Shown: one piece after another, positions 17,901 through 27,785 of the stretch
Layout: the number at the start of each line of letters is the position of its first letter
Position numbering within the stretch: position 1 is the stretch's first letter
Source: Acinetobacter rathckeae
GTDB taxonomy: Bacteria > Pseudomonadota > Gammaproteobacteria > Pseudomonadales > Moraxellaceae
Length of the DNA stretch: 64,000 bases
NCBI RefSeq assembly: GCF_015627125.1
Contig: NZ_VTDO01000002.1
Coordinates: forward strand, 186,001-250,000
Reading direction: 5' to 3'
The notes under the pieces: generated by a model
The model's input: only the letters and a program-made list of their open reading frames with translations
Told to the model about the DNA's origin: nothing
Database searches by the model: none
Position numbers and translations under genes: made by a program

Positions 17901-18819
17901 GTCTCACCAAATTCAACGTTTACGTGATAACTCTGAAACAGCAGATCAAGAGTATGCATTAATTGCAGATCAAGCGCATAAAGGTTTAATTGCCGAGCCA
18001 ACGTTTGATCTAAACGAAGACATTGAAGCACCATATTTAAACTTACGCCGTCCAAATATGGCCATCTTGCGTGAGCAAGGGGTGAATGGTCATGTAGAAA
18101 TGGCTGCTGCCTTTGATAAAGTTGGCTTCAATAGTATTGATGTTCACATGAGTGATTTACTCGCAGGTCGAGTGAGCCTAGAAGACTTTGAAGGCTTAGT
18201 GGCATGTGGTGGCTTCTCGTATGGTGACGTACTTGGTGCAGGTGGCGGTTGGGCAAAATCTGTATTATTTAATGACAAGTTACGTGACCAGTTCGAGCGA
18301 TTCTTTACTCGTAAAGAAACATTCAGCTTAGGTATTTGTAATGGTTGTCAAATGTTGTCACAACTTGCACCTCTTATTCCGGGTGCTGAGGCATGGCCAC
18401 GTTTCCACCGTAACACCAGTGAAGTGTTTGAAGCACGTAGTGTGAATGTGGCGATTGAAAAGTCAAACTCTGTATTGCTACAAGATATGCAAGGTTCAAT
18501 TTTACCAATTGCTGTCGCACATGGTGAAGGGCGTGTAGTAACGACTGATGCACATCTGGCCCAGTTAAATAGCAATGACCAAGTGATTTTACGTTATGTA
18601 GACAGTCATGGGCAGGCAACACAGCACTATCCAATGAACCCGAATGGTTCACCGCAAGCGATTGCTGGGGTAACGTCTGAAGATGGTCGTGCAACAATTA
18701 TGATGCCACACCCTGAGCGTAACTTCCGTGCGATCCAACACTCTTGGTCACCAGAGTCTTGGGATAATGATGGTGCATGGTTACGTATGTTCCGTAATGC
18801 ACGTAAATTTGTAAACTAA
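14986..18819 (+). CDS. purL: Phosphoribosylformylglycinamidine synthase (FGAM synthase, large single-chain form)
   Basis: A 1277-residue fused enzyme of step 4 of purine synthesis, converting FGAR, glutamine and ATP to FGAM. Order: N-terminal PurS-like domain, two AIRS-type ATP-binding halves ([29 protein letters not shown]), and a C-terminal class I glutamine amidotransferase with nucleophile Cys in [10 protein letters not shown] and the His-Glu of [11 protein letters not shown]. The length matches the proteobacterial single-chain form (about 1290). The ATG at 14986 ([11 protein letters not shown]) is used; GGAG at 14971 precedes it. It stands alone, with its own promoter region and terminator, away from purM/purN. 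Confidence 0.98.
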   Translation: MFIVAGAKAHSTFKKTQLLSRLSSFSAVQSIESQWVYLFDQSLNEQELHAAQRLLNDGVSFTLSQAVSDEVQILVTPRVGTISPWSSKATDIFKNCNTPIHRIERGVLYTLKGISSVSQELKLALHDRMTENVFDQIDDAKALFTETQPKPLNTIDILNQGKSALVEANQSFGFALSDEEIDYLVEAFTKLQRNPNDIELMMFAQANSEHCRHKIFNAEWTIDGEKQPLSLFKMIKNTYKESPDHVLSAYKDNASVIVGHDTVRFYPKQDEQGHYSYKYKSQAAHILMKVETHNHPTAISPFAGAATGSGGEIRDEGATGRGGKPKAGLTGFTVSNLNIPGFEQPWEVKYGKPSRMASPLQIMIEGPLGGAAFNNEFGRPNLNGYFRTFEQEVHGDVKGFHKPIMLAGGYGNIRPDHVEKDPIQPGDLLIVLGGPAMLIGLGGGAASSVDSGTMGESLDFASVQRENPEMERRCQEVIDTCWRLENENPIVSIHDVGAGGVSNAMPELVNDHELGAVLNLRKIPSLEPGMSPMEIWSNEAQERYVLAIHPESLAQFEAICERERCPFAVLGEATEARHLTVEDPLFENNAVDMPMQVLLGGTPRMQRSYETKPRQGTTFDTTKIDLKDAIFRVLKNPTVASKSFLITIGDRSITGMVARDQMVGRWQVPVADAAVTTTSLQGYVGEAMALGERPPVALLNPAASARLAVAEALTNIASADIAKLGDVKLSANWMAAAGQAGEDQALFEAVKTIGMDICPALGIAIPVGKDSLSMRTTWQDEGVDKSVTSPMSLVITAFAPVSDVRKTLTPELKALEESVLVRIDLSKGQHRIGASILTQVYKALGTTAPDVDSFDDVKAFFALIQDWNQRGLIHAYHDIGDGGLLATVSEMMFASRLGVKLEQQSIESLFAEEIGAVVQLTQANWNILSHELADSVLKDAVSVVGTVNNTDQLVVNGLTLTRTELQQAWSEVSHQIQRLRDNSETADQEYALIADQAHKGLIAEPTFDLNEDIEAPYLNLRRPNMAILREQGVNGHVEMAAAFDKVGFNSIDVHMSDLLAGRVSLEDFEGLVACGGFSYGDVLGAGGGWAKSVLFNDKLRDQFERFFTRKETFSLGICNGCQMLSQLAPLIPGAEAWPRFHRNTSEVFEARSVNVAIEKSNSVLLQDMQGSILPIAVAHGEGRVVTTDAHLAQLNSNDQVILRYVDSHGQATQHYPMNPNGSPQAIAGVTSEDGRATIMMPHPERNFRAIQHSWSPESWDNDGAWLRMFRNARKFVN

Positions 18820-18834
18820 GTTTTGTTGTAAGAT

Positions 18835-18866
18835 AAAAAAAGCACGTTGAATACGTGCTTTTTTTA
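18835..18866. terminator. Bidirectional terminator (purL / rhomboid gene)
   Basis: Stem AGCACGT/ACGTGCT (18841-18847, 18853-18859) flanked by A7 and T7, so it works in either direction between convergent genes. Confidence 0.9.
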
Positions 18867-18880
18867 TGGATTATTTTAGC

Positions 18881-19513
18881 TTACAAAAATGGCACTTGGC
18901 TAAGCTGTGCTACAAAGTGTGGCACAATTTGTGGTTCAACTAAAATCGTCACAACAACGCCATAAGCAGCCCCCCAAAGATGGGCACTATGATTGGTATT
19001 GCCTCTATTTTTCTTATCTGCCCAAATACTATAGCCGACATACAATAATGCAAAAATAATGGCAGGTACAGGTACAAAAAACACAAAAATTAAGCTCCAT
19101 GGCTTAAATAAAATATAAGAAAATAACACCGCAGATACTGCACCTGATGCACCAAGAGATGCCCATTGAAAATCATTTTTATGCTTTAAATAGCTTGGTA
19201 AAATAGAAAAAATTAACGCTCCCATATAAAATAGGACAAAACCCATATTAAATAAATATTGGCGGTAAAAACTTTCAATCACACTGCCAAAAAAGAATAG
19301 GGTAATCATATTAAATAGTAGGTACATACCATCTGCATGCACAAAACCATAGCTGATAAAACGGTCAAATTGCCCTTTTTGTATCGCAGGTGGCCAAAAA
19401 ATAAGTCGATTCATGGCTTTTTGGTTAGAAAAAGCAATCAATGAAATCACCACAGTGATAATGATGATGGTAATACTATGATTAAAGGGTAAATTTAGCA
19501 TAATATAATTCAT
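18881..19513 (-). CDS. Rhomboid family intramembrane serine protease
   Basis: A 210-residue inner-membrane protein with about six helices. The rhomboid serine is in GASGAVSAVL and the histidine in SAHLWGAAYG of the last helix; FVHADGMYLLFNMITLFFFG is the His-xxx-Asn containing second helix. Rhomboids cleave transmembrane segments of partner proteins. It is convergent with purL and divergent from nfuA. A second rhomboid gene lies 7 kb away and is not a close duplicate. Substrate unknown. Confidence 0.9.
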   Translation of the reverse strand: MNYIMLNLPFNHSITIIIITVVISLIAFSNQKAMNRLIFWPPAIQKGQFDRFISYGFVHADGMYLLFNMITLFFFGSVIESFYRQYLFNMGFVLFYMGALIFSILPSYLKHKNDFQWASLGASGAVSAVLFSYILFKPWSLIFVFFVPVPAIIFALLYVGYSIWADKKNRGNTNHSAHLWGAAYGVVVTILVEPQIVPHFVAQLSQVPFL

Positions 19514-19650
19514 GATTTTGATGGACGTTTATGATGACATAAAATCATCTCGATGGAAAAAGATATAAAACATAAAAAATGACGGCTTGAATTTTATCTA
19601 TTACACACGATTTAAGTTAAGATAGCGTATTGATGTTGAGGAAAATGGAT

Positions 19651-20295
19651 ATGTCTACACAAAATGTCAGCACTGCCGATGCAGAAACTCAAGAACTCCC
19701 AAACTTACTCATTACGCCATCGGCACAAGAGTATTTGGCTGAGTTATTGGCAAAACAAGGTACACCGGGTATTGGTGTGAGAGTATTTGTTGAACATGCA
19801 GGAACACCACGTGCTGAGTGCTGTATGGCATATAGTGCACCAGATGAAGTGGTTGCATCAGACTATAAACAAGATTATGCCGATTTCCCTGCATATATCG
19901 ATGCACCATCCATCCCTTATTTAAAAGATGCGGTGATTGATTACAATAAAGACCGTTTTGGTGGTCAGCTGACTTTTAGAGCTCCAAACTCTAAAGTTCC
20001 TCGTGTGGGTGCAGATGCATCTATGGAAGAACGTATTACCTATATATTGCAAGCAGAAATCAACCCGGGGCTTGCAAGTCACGGCGGTAACTGTAGTTTA
20101 GTCGCAGTTGTAGAGGATGAAACACATGGTCTTACCGCAGTACTTAAATTCGGTGGTGGTTGCCAAGGGTGTTCGGCAATTGATGTGACGCTTAAGCAAG
20201 GCGTAGAAACGACATTGCAAGAACATATTCCTGAGCTAAAGCGTGTTATTGATGAAACTGACCACAGCCAATCTGAAGGTGCTTATTATAAATAA
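19651..20295 (+). CDS. nfuA: Fe-S cluster carrier protein NfuA
   Basis: 214 residues with an N-terminal degenerate A-type carrier domain ([18 protein letters not shown]) and a C-terminal Nfu domain with the cluster-binding CxxC ([17 protein letters not shown]). NfuA receives 4Fe-4S clusters and passes them to enzymes such as aconitase and LipA, especially under stress. The ATG at 19651 is selected because GAGGA at 19638-19642 is 8 nt upstream; ATG 19645 and TTG 19630 are too close to it or unsupported. Confidence 0.96.
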   Translation: MSTQNVSTADAETQELPNLLITPSAQEYLAELLAKQGTPGIGVRVFVEHAGTPRAECCMAYSAPDEVVASDYKQDYADFPAYIDAPSIPYLKDAVIDYNKDRFGGQLTFRAPNSKVPRVGADASMEERITYILQAEINPGLASHGGNCSLVAVVEDETHGLTAVLKFGGGCQGCSAIDVTLKQGVETTLQEHIPELKRVIDETDHSQSEGAYYK

Positions 20296-20313
20296 GTTTC
20301 GAAGGTGATGATG

Positions 20314-20339
20314 AGCGTGCTTGATGGCACGCTTTTTTT
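20314..20339 (+). terminator. Terminator of nfuA
   Basis: Stem AGCGTGC/GCACGCT (20314-20320, 20327-20333) followed by a T-run. It touches the stop codon of the convergent unknown gene. Confidence 0.85.
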
Positions 20340-21381
20340 ATAGCTTTTGAAGTAGCTCTAATGTACTCGGGCTGTAGTAAAAAGCTTGCAATTGTGGTTG
20401 TAAACGTTTCTTTAATTCACCATCAGCAATAAATTTCTCTAAAAGGCTTGATGCATGTTGTTGTAACTGCGTTACCAGTTGATTTTTTGATGTACCTATA
20501 GCATCTAATAAGTCTAAAACACCTTGATGTTTTTGCTTGGCGTACCAAATTTCAAGGTTGTATTGCAGTTGCTGTGCAAAAAACTCACTGCGTCTAAAAT
20601 GATCCCAAAACTGATGCAATAGTGGTATGGTCTGTGTGAGGTCGTTTGGGTCAATATAGTGCTGTACATTGGACAGTGGGGTATTTTTTCGCTCATGCCA
20701 AAGCTGTACATGAAGTTGATAGACATTGTCGTCACTGAGTTGTTGATTGAGAAGTTTTTCAGCAAGCACTGCCAATTTAGAGACATTTTTTTCTAAATAT
20801 TGTTGTATGGCTTGAGATAAGTTGAGATCAGTCACATTTTCTAGCATAGATTTGCCGATTTTCATAAAACGACTGACATGGCCATTTTTTTCTGTGACAT
20901 GGCTTTGAAAATAATCATTGAGCACGTCTTGAATGAGTTGTGTTGAAATATGGGCAAATGCAGGGTGTTTGGTCATTTGAGCAATGAAATACTGACGCTG
21001 TGTGGTTTTACTGGCAGTGTATTGTGCAAGGGCATCGACATGTAGCGGGTTAATCACCTGCGCAATCGTGGTGTTTTGATTGATGGGGTGGGTGAGTGCT
21101 TGACTTAAATGCATGCCAACTTGTGTGAGTGTATTGTGTGGTATGTCTCTATGAATGAGTAAATCACCAAAAAATAGCTGTACTTGTTCCAAGCTTACAA
21201 AGTCTGCCAGTGATTTATTTTCTAGCCAATCGCACAGTAATGCACTTTCTTGTTGTAGGTATTTTGTATCTAATAACTGCTGTTCTATAAAGGCAATATG
21301 TTGTTCTATGAGTTGCTCAATAAGAGGGTGCTTCTGTGTATGACTTGTCATTTTTGCCTTGATTCTAGTCAGTATTTTCAC
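20338..21381 (-). CDS. Conserved-looking hypothetical protein, function not recognised
   Basis: 347 residues (or 337 if the second ATG at 21351 is used). It is soluble, Gln- and Leu-rich and predicted almost wholly helical, with no signal peptide or membrane segment and no motif I recognise. The coding frame is open throughout and typical of the surrounding genes in composition, so it is a real gene. Neighbours (nfuA convergent, carbonic anhydrase divergent) give no functional clue. Confidence 0.75.
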   Translation of the reverse strand: MKILTRIKAKMTSHTQKHPLIEQLIEQHIAFIEQQLLDTKYLQQESALLCDWLENKSLADFVSLEQVQLFFGDLLIHRDIPHNTLTQVGMHLSQALTHPINQNTTIAQVINPLHVDALAQYTASKTTQRQYFIAQMTKHPAFAHISTQLIQDVLNDYFQSHVTEKNGHVSRFMKIGKSMLENVTDLNLSQAIQQYLEKNVSKLAVLAEKLLNQQLSDDNVYQLHVQLWHERKNTPLSNVQHYIDPNDLTQTIPLLHQFWDHFRRSEFFAQQLQYNLEIWYAKQKHQGVLDLLDAIGTSKNQLVTQLQQHASSLLEKFIADGELKKRLQPQLQAFYYSPSTLELLQKL

Positions 21382-21502
21382 GAAATTATAACGTTCTTTT
21401 TGATACTTGCACCAGTTATGATATCGCTTTCATGCTAAAAAATACTGTGTTTGTTTAGGCTTTCATGAGCCTAGATCATTTTTGTCAATGACAAGAGATG
21501 TT

Positions 21503-21530
21503 TTGAATCATAAAATGCCTAGCATACATT
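21503..21530 (+). promoter_or_regulatory. Predicted promoter of the carbonic anhydrase gene
   Basis: -35 TTGAAT at 21503-21508, 16-nt spacer, -10 TACATT at 21525-21530. A short palindrome TTGTC-AAT-GACAA lies just upstream at 21482-21494. Confidence 0.45.
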
Positions 21531-21547
21531 ATACATAGGGTAGGATT

Positions 21548-22162
21548 ATGTTGACTTCACAAGAAGCTTTAGATCGTTTAAAACAAGGAAATCAACGCTT
21601 TGTAAATGGTGAATCATCGATTCCTCATCTTATCTCACAAGAGCAGCGCTCATCACTCACCGCAGACCAAAACCCATTTGCGATTGTACTTGGCTGTTCT
21701 GACTCTCGTGTGCCTGCTGAAATTGTATTTGACCAAGGCTTAGGTGATTTATTTGTGATTCGTGTGGCAGGTAATATTGTTGCACCTTCTCAAGTGGGTA
21801 GCGTTGAGTTTGCAGCGGCAAGCTATGACTGTGCTGTGGTGGTGGTTTTAGGTCATAGTCACTGTGGTGCTGTGAAAGCCACCATTGAAACATTGCGTAA
21901 CCCAGATCATGGCACATCAAATAACTTAATGTCGATTGTGAGTCGTGTGCGCCCATCGGTGGAAATTTTAATGCAAACCGAGCTGAAAGATGACCTGAAT
22001 AAATTATGTGAACATGCTGTACGTTCAAATGTATTTGCATCTGTAAATCAGTTGCGTCATGGTTCTGCTGTACTTGAGCAATTGATTGAACAAGGTAAGC
22101 TTAAAATTGTGGGTGCAGAGTATTCATTAGAAACAGGTGAAGTTGAGTTTTTTGATTTCTAA
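21548..22162 (+). CDS. can: Beta-class carbonic anhydrase
   Basis: A 204-residue cytosolic zinc enzyme interconverting CO2 and bicarbonate. The zinc and active-site motifs are in order: VLGCSDSRVPAE (Cys and the Asp-Arg dyad) and LGHSHCGAVKA (His and Cys). Length is normal for the family. The ATG follows a GTAGGATT ribosome site; a promoter is visible at 21503-21530. It is monocistronic, convergent with tesA, sharing a terminator. Confidence 0.95.
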   Translation: MLTSQEALDRLKQGNQRFVNGESSIPHLISQEQRSSLTADQNPFAIVLGCSDSRVPAEIVFDQGLGDLFVIRVAGNIVAPSQVGSVEFAAASYDCAVVVVLGHSHCGAVKATIETLRNPDHGTSNNLMSIVSRVRPSVEILMQTELKDDLNKLCEHAVRSNVFASVNQLRHGSAVLEQLIEQGKLKIVGAEYSLETGEVEFFDF

Positions 22163-22182
22163 AATCGAATTGAATATTGAAC

Positions 22183-22207
22183 TAAAGGCGCTTATAAAGC
22201 GCCTTTA
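22183..22207. terminator. Terminator between can and tesA
   Basis: Perfect 10-bp stem TAAAGGCGCT/AGCGCCTTTA with a 5-nt loop. It overlaps the last codons of tesA, and the T-tract is short, so efficiency is uncertain. Confidence 0.6.
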
Positions 22208-22827
22208 ATGTATGGTAATGCGTTATTGAGTAATAGTTTTTGTGCTTTTTCATTGGGGTGAATGAGGTCTGCTTGCATGAGCCCATTATTTCCGGCAACG
22301 CCTTGTAAAAAGAAAGGCACAAGAGGTAGATTATATTTTTGGCTCATCACTGTATAATTTTGCTCAAATGCTTTGGTGTATGCACCACCATAATTTGGTG
22401 GGATTTTCATGCCAAATAGTACAACTTTACTGCCATTTTGTTGGGCAAGTTGAATCATTTTTTCTAAGTTGCGTTGAATGCTGAGCGGTGGTTGTCCTCT
22501 TAAACCGTCGTTACCACCGAGTTCGAGTAGCATAACATTCGGTTTATACTGTTGTAATAGTTTTGGTAGTCGTGCCAAAGCTCCTGCTGTGGTTTCACCA
22601 CTGACACTGGCATTAATCACTTGATGTTGTTTCGGTGATTTTTGCTCAAGATGTTGTTGCAATAAATTGACCCAACCCTTTTGTACATCAATACCGTAAC
22701 CTGCACTTAAACTGTCGCCGAGTACTAAAATTTTAGCGGCCATTGCATGTTGTAATGGCAATAAAACAACAAAACTGATGAAACTGCTTGCAGCAAGTTG
22801 TTTAATATAGTTTTTTGCCTTCAGCAT
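22192..22827 (-). CDS. tesA: Periplasmic GDSL esterase / lysophospholipase L1 (thioesterase I)
   Basis: 211 residues from the ATG at 22827. A signal peptide with a long hydrophobic core ends around HAMA-AK. The mature protein is an SGNH hydrolase: block I GDSLSAGYG (catalytic Ser), block III GGNDGLRG (Asn), block V DLIHPNEKA (Asp-x-x-His). It hydrolyses acyl-CoA, lyso-phospholipids and aryl esters in the periplasm. AAAAGGACG lies upstream of this ATG, which is why it is preferred to the 18-codon longer form. Divergent from ybbA by 37 bp, the classic tesA/ybbA arrangement. Confidence 0.93.
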   Translation of the reverse strand: MLKAKNYIKQLAASSFISFVVLLPLQHAMAAKILVLGDSLSAGYGIDVQKGWVNLLQQHLEQKSPKQHQVINASVSGETTAGALARLPKLLQQYKPNVMLLELGGNDGLRGQPPLSIQRNLEKMIQLAQQNGSKVVLFGMKIPPNYGGAYTKAFEQNYTVMSQKYNLPLVPFFLQGVAGNNGLMQADLIHPNEKAQKLLLNNALPYIKGAL

Positions 22828-22864
22828 GTGTAGGTCGTCCTTTTTAGTCAGTCGGTGGTGAATC

Positions 22865-23566
22865 ATGGCACAAGTTATCATTTCAGCGAAGCATCTCTCA
22901 CATAAAATTAAACGAGATCATCAAGATGTTACATTATTGCAATCTATTCATGTAGATATTTTACAAGGTGAACAAGTTGCGATTACGGGGCGTTCAGGCT
23001 CGGGAAAATCAACTTTACTGGGTATTTTAGCAACACTAGATCAGGCCAGTGAAGGAGAGCTTTGGGTGTGTGGAGAGGCAGCACATACATTGAATGAAGA
23101 GCAACGTGCTTATTTAAGACAACAGTCAATTGGTTTTGTTTTTCAGTCATTTCAGTTGTTACCACATTTAACAGCCCTTGAAAATGTCATGCTTCCACTG
23201 CGTTTAAGTCCAAATTTTAATTATGCAAAGGCAGAAGAAAAAGCGGTGCAATTACTTGAACAAGTAGGCTTGCTTAAACAAAAGGATCAAACCCCTAAAG
23301 TACTTTCAGGGGGGGAGCAGCAACGTGTTGCCATTGCTCGTGCCCTGATTACATCACCTAAAATTATTTTTGCAGATGAACCAACAGGTAATTTAGATGA
23401 ACACACTGCTCAAGATATTGAAAAATTATTATTTGATTTAAATAAAGATCTAGGTGTGACGCTTATTTTAGTGACCCATCATTTAGAGTTAGCAAAACGT
23501 TGTCAAACGCATTATGTCTTGCATGAAGGCGTGCTTAAGCCCTTTCAAAGTGAGGTGGCTGAATGA
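22865..23566 (+). CDS. ybbA: ABC transporter ATPase of the YbbA/LolD type
   Basis: A 233-residue ABC ATPase with Walker [11 protein letters not shown]-loop in FQSFQLLP, signature [15 protein letters not shown], Walker [14 protein letters not shown] and His switch VTHHLE. It overlaps the permease gene by 4 nt (ATGA), so they form one unit. Together with YbbP and the divergent tesA this matches the enterobacterial tesA-ybbAP locus. A role in extracting hydrophobic compounds or lipids from the inner membrane has been suggested, but the substrate is not established. Confidence 0.92.
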   Translation: MAQVIISAKHLSHKIKRDHQDVTLLQSIHVDILQGEQVAITGRSGSGKSTLLGILATLDQASEGELWVCGEAAHTLNEEQRAYLRQQSIGFVFQSFQLLPHLTALENVMLPLRLSPNFNYAKAEEKAVQLLEQVGLLKQKDQTPKVLSGGEQQRVAIARALITSPKIIFADEPTGNLDEHTAQDIEKLLFDLNKDLGVTLILVTHHLELAKRCQTHYVLHEGVLKPFQSEVAE

Positions 23567-26028
23567 ATCATTTGATTAAACCATTATTGCAACAAAGCTT
23601 TCGTAGTCAAAGCAGTTGGCTGTTAATGGTGGCATTAAGTTTGGCGATTTGTGCCACCACTGCATTAAACCTTGCTAGCGATCAAGTTAAACGTGCCATT
23701 CATTTACAAGCAGCAGACTTATTGGCGGCAGATATTGTCCTGACCAGTAATCAGCCACTCGATAAAAAGTACATTGAACAAGCCACAGCACAAGGATTAA
23801 TGCAGTCACAAGTGACTGTATTTAGTACCATGGCCAGTACAGATCAGCAGTTTGTTATGGTATTGGTTAAAGCAGTGGCCGAAAACTTTCCTTTGCGAGG
23901 GCAATTGGTGGCAAACCCAGCAACACATAAAACCGTGCCACAAGGTGAGGTATGGCTCAGCCCACGAGCAAAAGATTTACTGGGCGTAAAATTAGGTGCC
24001 ATGGTCAATATTGCCGATGCAAAATTACGTTTTAGCGCAGTGATTGAAAAAGATACCAACCAAGAAACCGGCTTTAGCGCATTTTCACCTTTGGTATTGA
24101 TTAATCAACACGATATTGCACAGACCAAAGCCATTCAACCAGGTAGCCGAATAGATTACCGCTTGTTACTGTCTTCTGCACAAGCTATGCCCTTAGATCA
24201 TTATCAACAATGGTTTAATAGTCAGCAAAAAGCAGTCACAGCACTGCGTCCTGATGACATTGGTGCAGTCAAATTAAGAGATGCTAAAAATAGTAATTCA
24301 CGACTGCTTAAACCCATTGAAAATTTAGAGAAGTTTTTACAACTGAGTAACTTGCTGACAGTGTTACTGTGTGGTCTTGCGATTGCTTTAAGTGCCCAGC
24401 GTTATGTACAGCAAAATCAAGATTACATTGCCTTAATGCGTTGCATGGGTGCGAGTAAAAAAAACCTCTTCATGGCTTTTTGTGAATTAATGGGCTTAGT
24501 GATGTTTGGCTCGGCATGTATTGGCAGTGCCTTAGGGATAAGTTTAGGCTATGCGTTATTACAGTTGATGCTTCAGTTTATTCCACAAGTCAGTGTAGAT
24601 ATTGCGTGGGGTAGTGTACTAATAGAGGCAATCCCGATCGCTTTTTTAACCAGTGGTCTAGTGCTCATTGGTTTTGTTTTCCCTAAAATTTATCAGCTTT
24701 TAACCACACCCCCTATACGGGTATTACGTGCTATACCATCATTGAGTCTGTATTCAGTGGTCACAGCCTGTACGGGTTTTTTAAGTCTTGCTATTTTAGG
24801 CATTGTTTTAACACGAGGCATTGCACTGACCTTACAAGTGCTCGTGGCGATAAGTGTACTCGCTGTAGTGATGTATGCTGTGCTATGGCTACTTTTTAAA
24901 GGCATTAAACAGCTAAAGAATACGTGGTCAATGTATGTGAGGACAGCTCAGTACAGTGCTTTGCAAGTCACGGCATTGTCTTTGGGGCTGAGTTTGATTG
25001 CGGTTTTGATTGTACTACGTGCCGATGTATTGTCTCGTTGGCAGGCGGAGTTACCAGCCAATACACCAAACCAGTTTGTATATGGTTTACCACCTACAGA
25101 CCAGCCCGATTTTGTACAAGATTTACAGCGTAAAGTCTGGTCACACACGGCTTTATATCCAAACATTCGTGGCCGACTGATTGCAAAAAATGGCCAAGAT
25201 TTTTCTGAGCAAGACATACGCCGTAATGAAAGCTTACAACGAGAACTGAACCTTACACAGGCACAGCAGTATCCTGCAGATAATAAAATCCTTCAGGGTG
25301 ATGCGATATTTAAACAAGCCAATGAAGTGTCTGTAGAACAAGATGTTGCCAAAAAGCTAAATATTCAAGTGGGCGATGCACTGACATTTAGTTTACCTGA
25401 AGGACAAGTGACAGCTAAAGTGACTAATATTCGTTCAGTGCAATGGCAAAGTTTTAGCCCAAACTTTTATTTCATTTTTTCACCCAAGAGTTTTGATAGC
25501 AATGCAGGCAGTTATTTAGGTAGTTTTTTTGTACCCGATGCAGATAAGTCACAGTTGTTATCGCTGATTCAGCACTATAGCACCACGGTTTTTGTAGATA
25601 TTAGTCTGATTTTAGATCAGGTAAAACAACTCATGAATGTGATGGTAAAAATCATGACAGTTTTGGCATTTTTGGTGGCTTTATCTGGCTTTTTAGTGTT
25701 GATGGCATGTATTAATATTTTACTTGAAGAACGTAAAAAAGAGGTGGCACTATGGCGTGCGTTTGGCAGTACGAAGGCCAATATTCGCCGTATGATGACG
25801 TTTGAGTTTGCATTGATTGGTTTAAGCTCGGGGGTTACAGCGTGTGTCTTTGCTGAGCTGATTGGTTTTATTGCCAGTCGACAAATGGGTTTAACGCCAC
25901 AGCTACATATAGCATTATGGCTCACTTTACCGATTGCCATGACGCTATTATGTGCGGTCATTGGGCGTTATCGGTTAAGTTATTTATCAGACATTGCACC
26001 ACTGCAAAGTTTAAGACATATTGATTAA
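23563..26028 (+). CDS. ybbP: FtsX/MacB-type ABC permease (YbbP-like)
   Basis: An 821-residue membrane protein with two FtsX-like permease units: an N-terminal helix, a large periplasmic domain (about residues 45-255), three to four helices starting near residue 258 (FLQLSNLLTVLLCGLAIALS), more helices in the middle, a second periplasmic domain (about 505-675), and a final FtsX block (MACINILLEERKKEVALWRAFGSTK). This ten-helix arrangement with two periplasmic domains fits YbbP. It works with the ATPase it overlaps. Confidence 0.9.
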   Translation: MNHLIKPLLQQSFRSQSSWLLMVALSLAICATTALNLASDQVKRAIHLQAADLLAADIVLTSNQPLDKKYIEQATAQGLMQSQVTVFSTMASTDQQFVMVLVKAVAENFPLRGQLVANPATHKTVPQGEVWLSPRAKDLLGVKLGAMVNIADAKLRFSAVIEKDTNQETGFSAFSPLVLINQHDIAQTKAIQPGSRIDYRLLLSSAQAMPLDHYQQWFNSQQKAVTALRPDDIGAVKLRDAKNSNSRLLKPIENLEKFLQLSNLLTVLLCGLAIALSAQRYVQQNQDYIALMRCMGASKKNLFMAFCELMGLVMFGSACIGSALGISLGYALLQLMLQFIPQVSVDIAWGSVLIEAIPIAFLTSGLVLIGFVFPKIYQLLTTPPIRVLRAIPSLSLYSVVTACTGFLSLAILGIVLTRGIALTLQVLVAISVLAVVMYAVLWLLFKGIKQLKNTWSMYVRTAQYSALQVTALSLGLSLIAVLIVLRADVLSRWQAELPANTPNQFVYGLPPTDQPDFVQDLQRKVWSHTALYPNIRGRLIAKNGQDFSEQDIRRNESLQRELNLTQAQQYPADNKILQGDAIFKQANEVSVEQDVAKKLNIQVGDALTFSLPEGQVTAKVTNIRSVQWQSFSPNFYFIFSPKSFDSNAGSYLGSFFVPDADKSQLLSLIQHYSTTVFVDISLILDQVKQLMNVMVKIMTVLAFLVALSGFLVLMACINILLEERKKEVALWRAFGSTKANIRRMMTFEFALIGLSSGVTACVFAELIGFIASRQMGLTPQLHIALWLTLPIAMTLLCAVIGRYRLSYLSDIAPLQSLRHID

Positions 26029-26135
26029 CATTCAGTGGCATGGTGTATATTTCATCATGCCACTAAAATAGCCTAAGTTGTTTTTATTTAATAAAATGAT
26101 ATTCAGTTGGTTCTATTTTTTTCTAAAACTGTAAC

Positions 26136-26939
26136 CTAATGAAAGCCATTGGCAGACAACAACGCTTGCCACAGGTCAATCACAGAGTGACTGTAATATA
26201 CGCAATAAAAATACAGACTTGTACATACGGCTAAAGCGATGACAAAAGCAAGACATTGTGCAGTAACAAGATTCCATTTTTGTTTGCTCATATACCAAAT
26301 AACAGTAAGCAATGCTCCCATAGCAAAGCCAGCCATGTGTGCTGTGTTGTTAATATTGGGTGTTAAAATACCTATGGCTAAATTTAAAAGCATGATACTG
26401 ATTAAAGATTTTTTACTTAAAATAAATGGGTAAGAGGCATGCTGTGGTAAATAAGCCAATACGGTTAGTGCACCGCCTAAACCCATTACCGCACCAGATG
26501 CACCTGCACCAACATGCGGTAAAAGTTCACTTGAAAAATGTTGTGTAGCAATGGCAATCCCACTGTCATGAATACTCAGTATATCTGTGAGCAGATTGCC
26601 AAAAATGCCAGAAAAAAAATAAATGATGCAAAAATACACACGACCATAAATCTGCTCAGCCACTTGTCCAAAAATATACAGTGACCACATATTTAAAGCC
26701 AAGTGTATAAAGCCAAAATGAAAAAACATGGCAGTCACAAGCCTTTGGGGATGTAACAGCACAGTTAAAGGCGGGTAGTCTGCACCCCACTTTATGGCAT
26801 CAAGTAAGCTTGGGTCTGCACTGTCTACACCGTGACTAATTTGGTACAAATACAGCAATACATTCACAATAATAATGACAGCACTTAGCCACCATAAATG
26901 AATATTAAGCTTGCTTTGATAAAATAAAGGCTGTTGCAT
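26136..26939 (-). CDS. Rhomboid family intramembrane serine protease
   Basis: 267 residues with six or more helices. The catalytic serine is in VGAGASGAVMGLGGAL and the histidine in NNTAHMAGFAMGA; the family HxxxN pattern is in GFIHLALNMWSLYIFG. It is larger than the rhomboid at 18.9 kb and only motif-level similar to it. Convergent with ybbP (107-bp gap holding a 9-bp hairpin AGTGGCATG/CATGCCACT without a T-run) and divergent from mtgA. Substrate unknown. Confidence 0.9.
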   Translation of the reverse strand: MQQPLFYQSKLNIHLWWLSAVIIIVNVLLYLYQISHGVDSADPSLLDAIKWGADYPPLTVLLHPQRLVTAMFFHFGFIHLALNMWSLYIFGQVAEQIYGRVYFCIIYFFSGIFGNLLTDILSIHDSGIAIATQHFSSELLPHVGAGASGAVMGLGGALTVLAYLPQHASYPFILSKKSLISIMLLNLAIGILTPNINNTAHMAGFAMGALLTVIWYMSKQKWNLVTAQCLAFVIALAVCTSLYFYCVYYSHSVIDLWQALLSANGFH

Positions 26940-27013
26940 GTTTAAGTACTGTATTTTGCTAAGACCGAATATGATCAGCTTAGCAGAAGTGGGGGTACTA
27001 GGAGAAATTGGGA

Positions 27014-27691
27014 TTGATTAGAGTAATATTTGCACGTTTTGTTTTTATTGTATTGGCTTTATTGTTATTAGTGCAAATATGGGTGATCTCGAGTTTGTAT
27101 TGGTGGAAAAGCCACCCTGTAGAAACCACCATGTTTATGCGTATTGCATTGTTGCAAGATGATGATTTAGAGATTCAGCATCAGTGGGTGAGCTATGACC
27201 ACATGGGTACAGCCATTAAAAAAGCAGTGATTGCTTCAGAAGATGGCAAGTTTACTCAACATCATGGTTTTGATTGGAATGGTTTACAAGGTGCTTTGGC
27301 TAGAAATGAAAAGAATGGTGAAGTGGTGGCAGGTGGTTCGACCATTACTCAGCAACTGGCAAAGAACTTATTTTTATATAATCAGCGCAGTTATATTCGT
27401 AAAGCACAAGAGGCAGTGATTACCGTTGCAATGGAAAGTATGTGGTCTAAACAACGTATTTTAGAAGTGTATTTAAACTCAGTAGAATTTGGTCGAGGCA
27501 TCTATGGTATTGAAGCAGCATCAAGGCATTATTTTCACTGTAGTAGTCGACATTTAAGCACACAACAAGCGATGTTTTTGGCGGCATTATTACCAAATCC
27601 AAAGTACTATCAAACTCATAAAAAAGATGCTAAATTTTTGTTTAGACAACGATTTATTGCAAAATATATGACTTATAGTCAAATCCCATAA
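27014..27691 (+). CDS. mtgA: Monofunctional biosynthetic peptidoglycan transglycosylase
   Basis: 225 residues. An N-terminal membrane anchor (FARFVFIVLALLLLVQIWV) is followed by a family 51 glycosyltransferase domain: catalytic Glu in ASEDGKFTQHHGFDW, then GGSTITQQLAKNLFL and KRQRI-type region YLNSVEFGRGIYGIEAASRHYF. It polymerises lipid II into glycan strands and lacks a transpeptidase domain. No ATG is available: TTG at 27014 is 8 nt after AGGAGA (27000-27005); the TTG at 27008 is too close to it. Confidence 0.93.
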   Translation: MIRVIFARFVFIVLALLLLVQIWVISSLYWWKSHPVETTMFMRIALLQDDDLEIQHQWVSYDHMGTAIKKAVIASEDGKFTQHHGFDWNGLQGALARNEKNGEVVAGGSTITQQLAKNLFLYNQRSYIRKAQEAVITVAMESMWSKQRILEVYLNSVEFGRGIYGIEAASRHYFHCSSRHLSTQQAMFLAALLPNPKYYQTHKKDAKFLFRQRFIAKYMTYSQIP

Positions 27692-27785
27692 AATAAATAT
27701 AGAGTTTGAATGTCTTTTAAGCATTATTTTATCAAAATGCCATAAATATCATTCATACTGTGGGATAAATTAAAAAAGGCTTAAG

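Noticed and set aside
26034-26064. Hairpin between ybbP and the rhomboid gene as a terminator
   Set aside because: 9-bp stem is real but no T-run follows on either strand; not called as a terminator.
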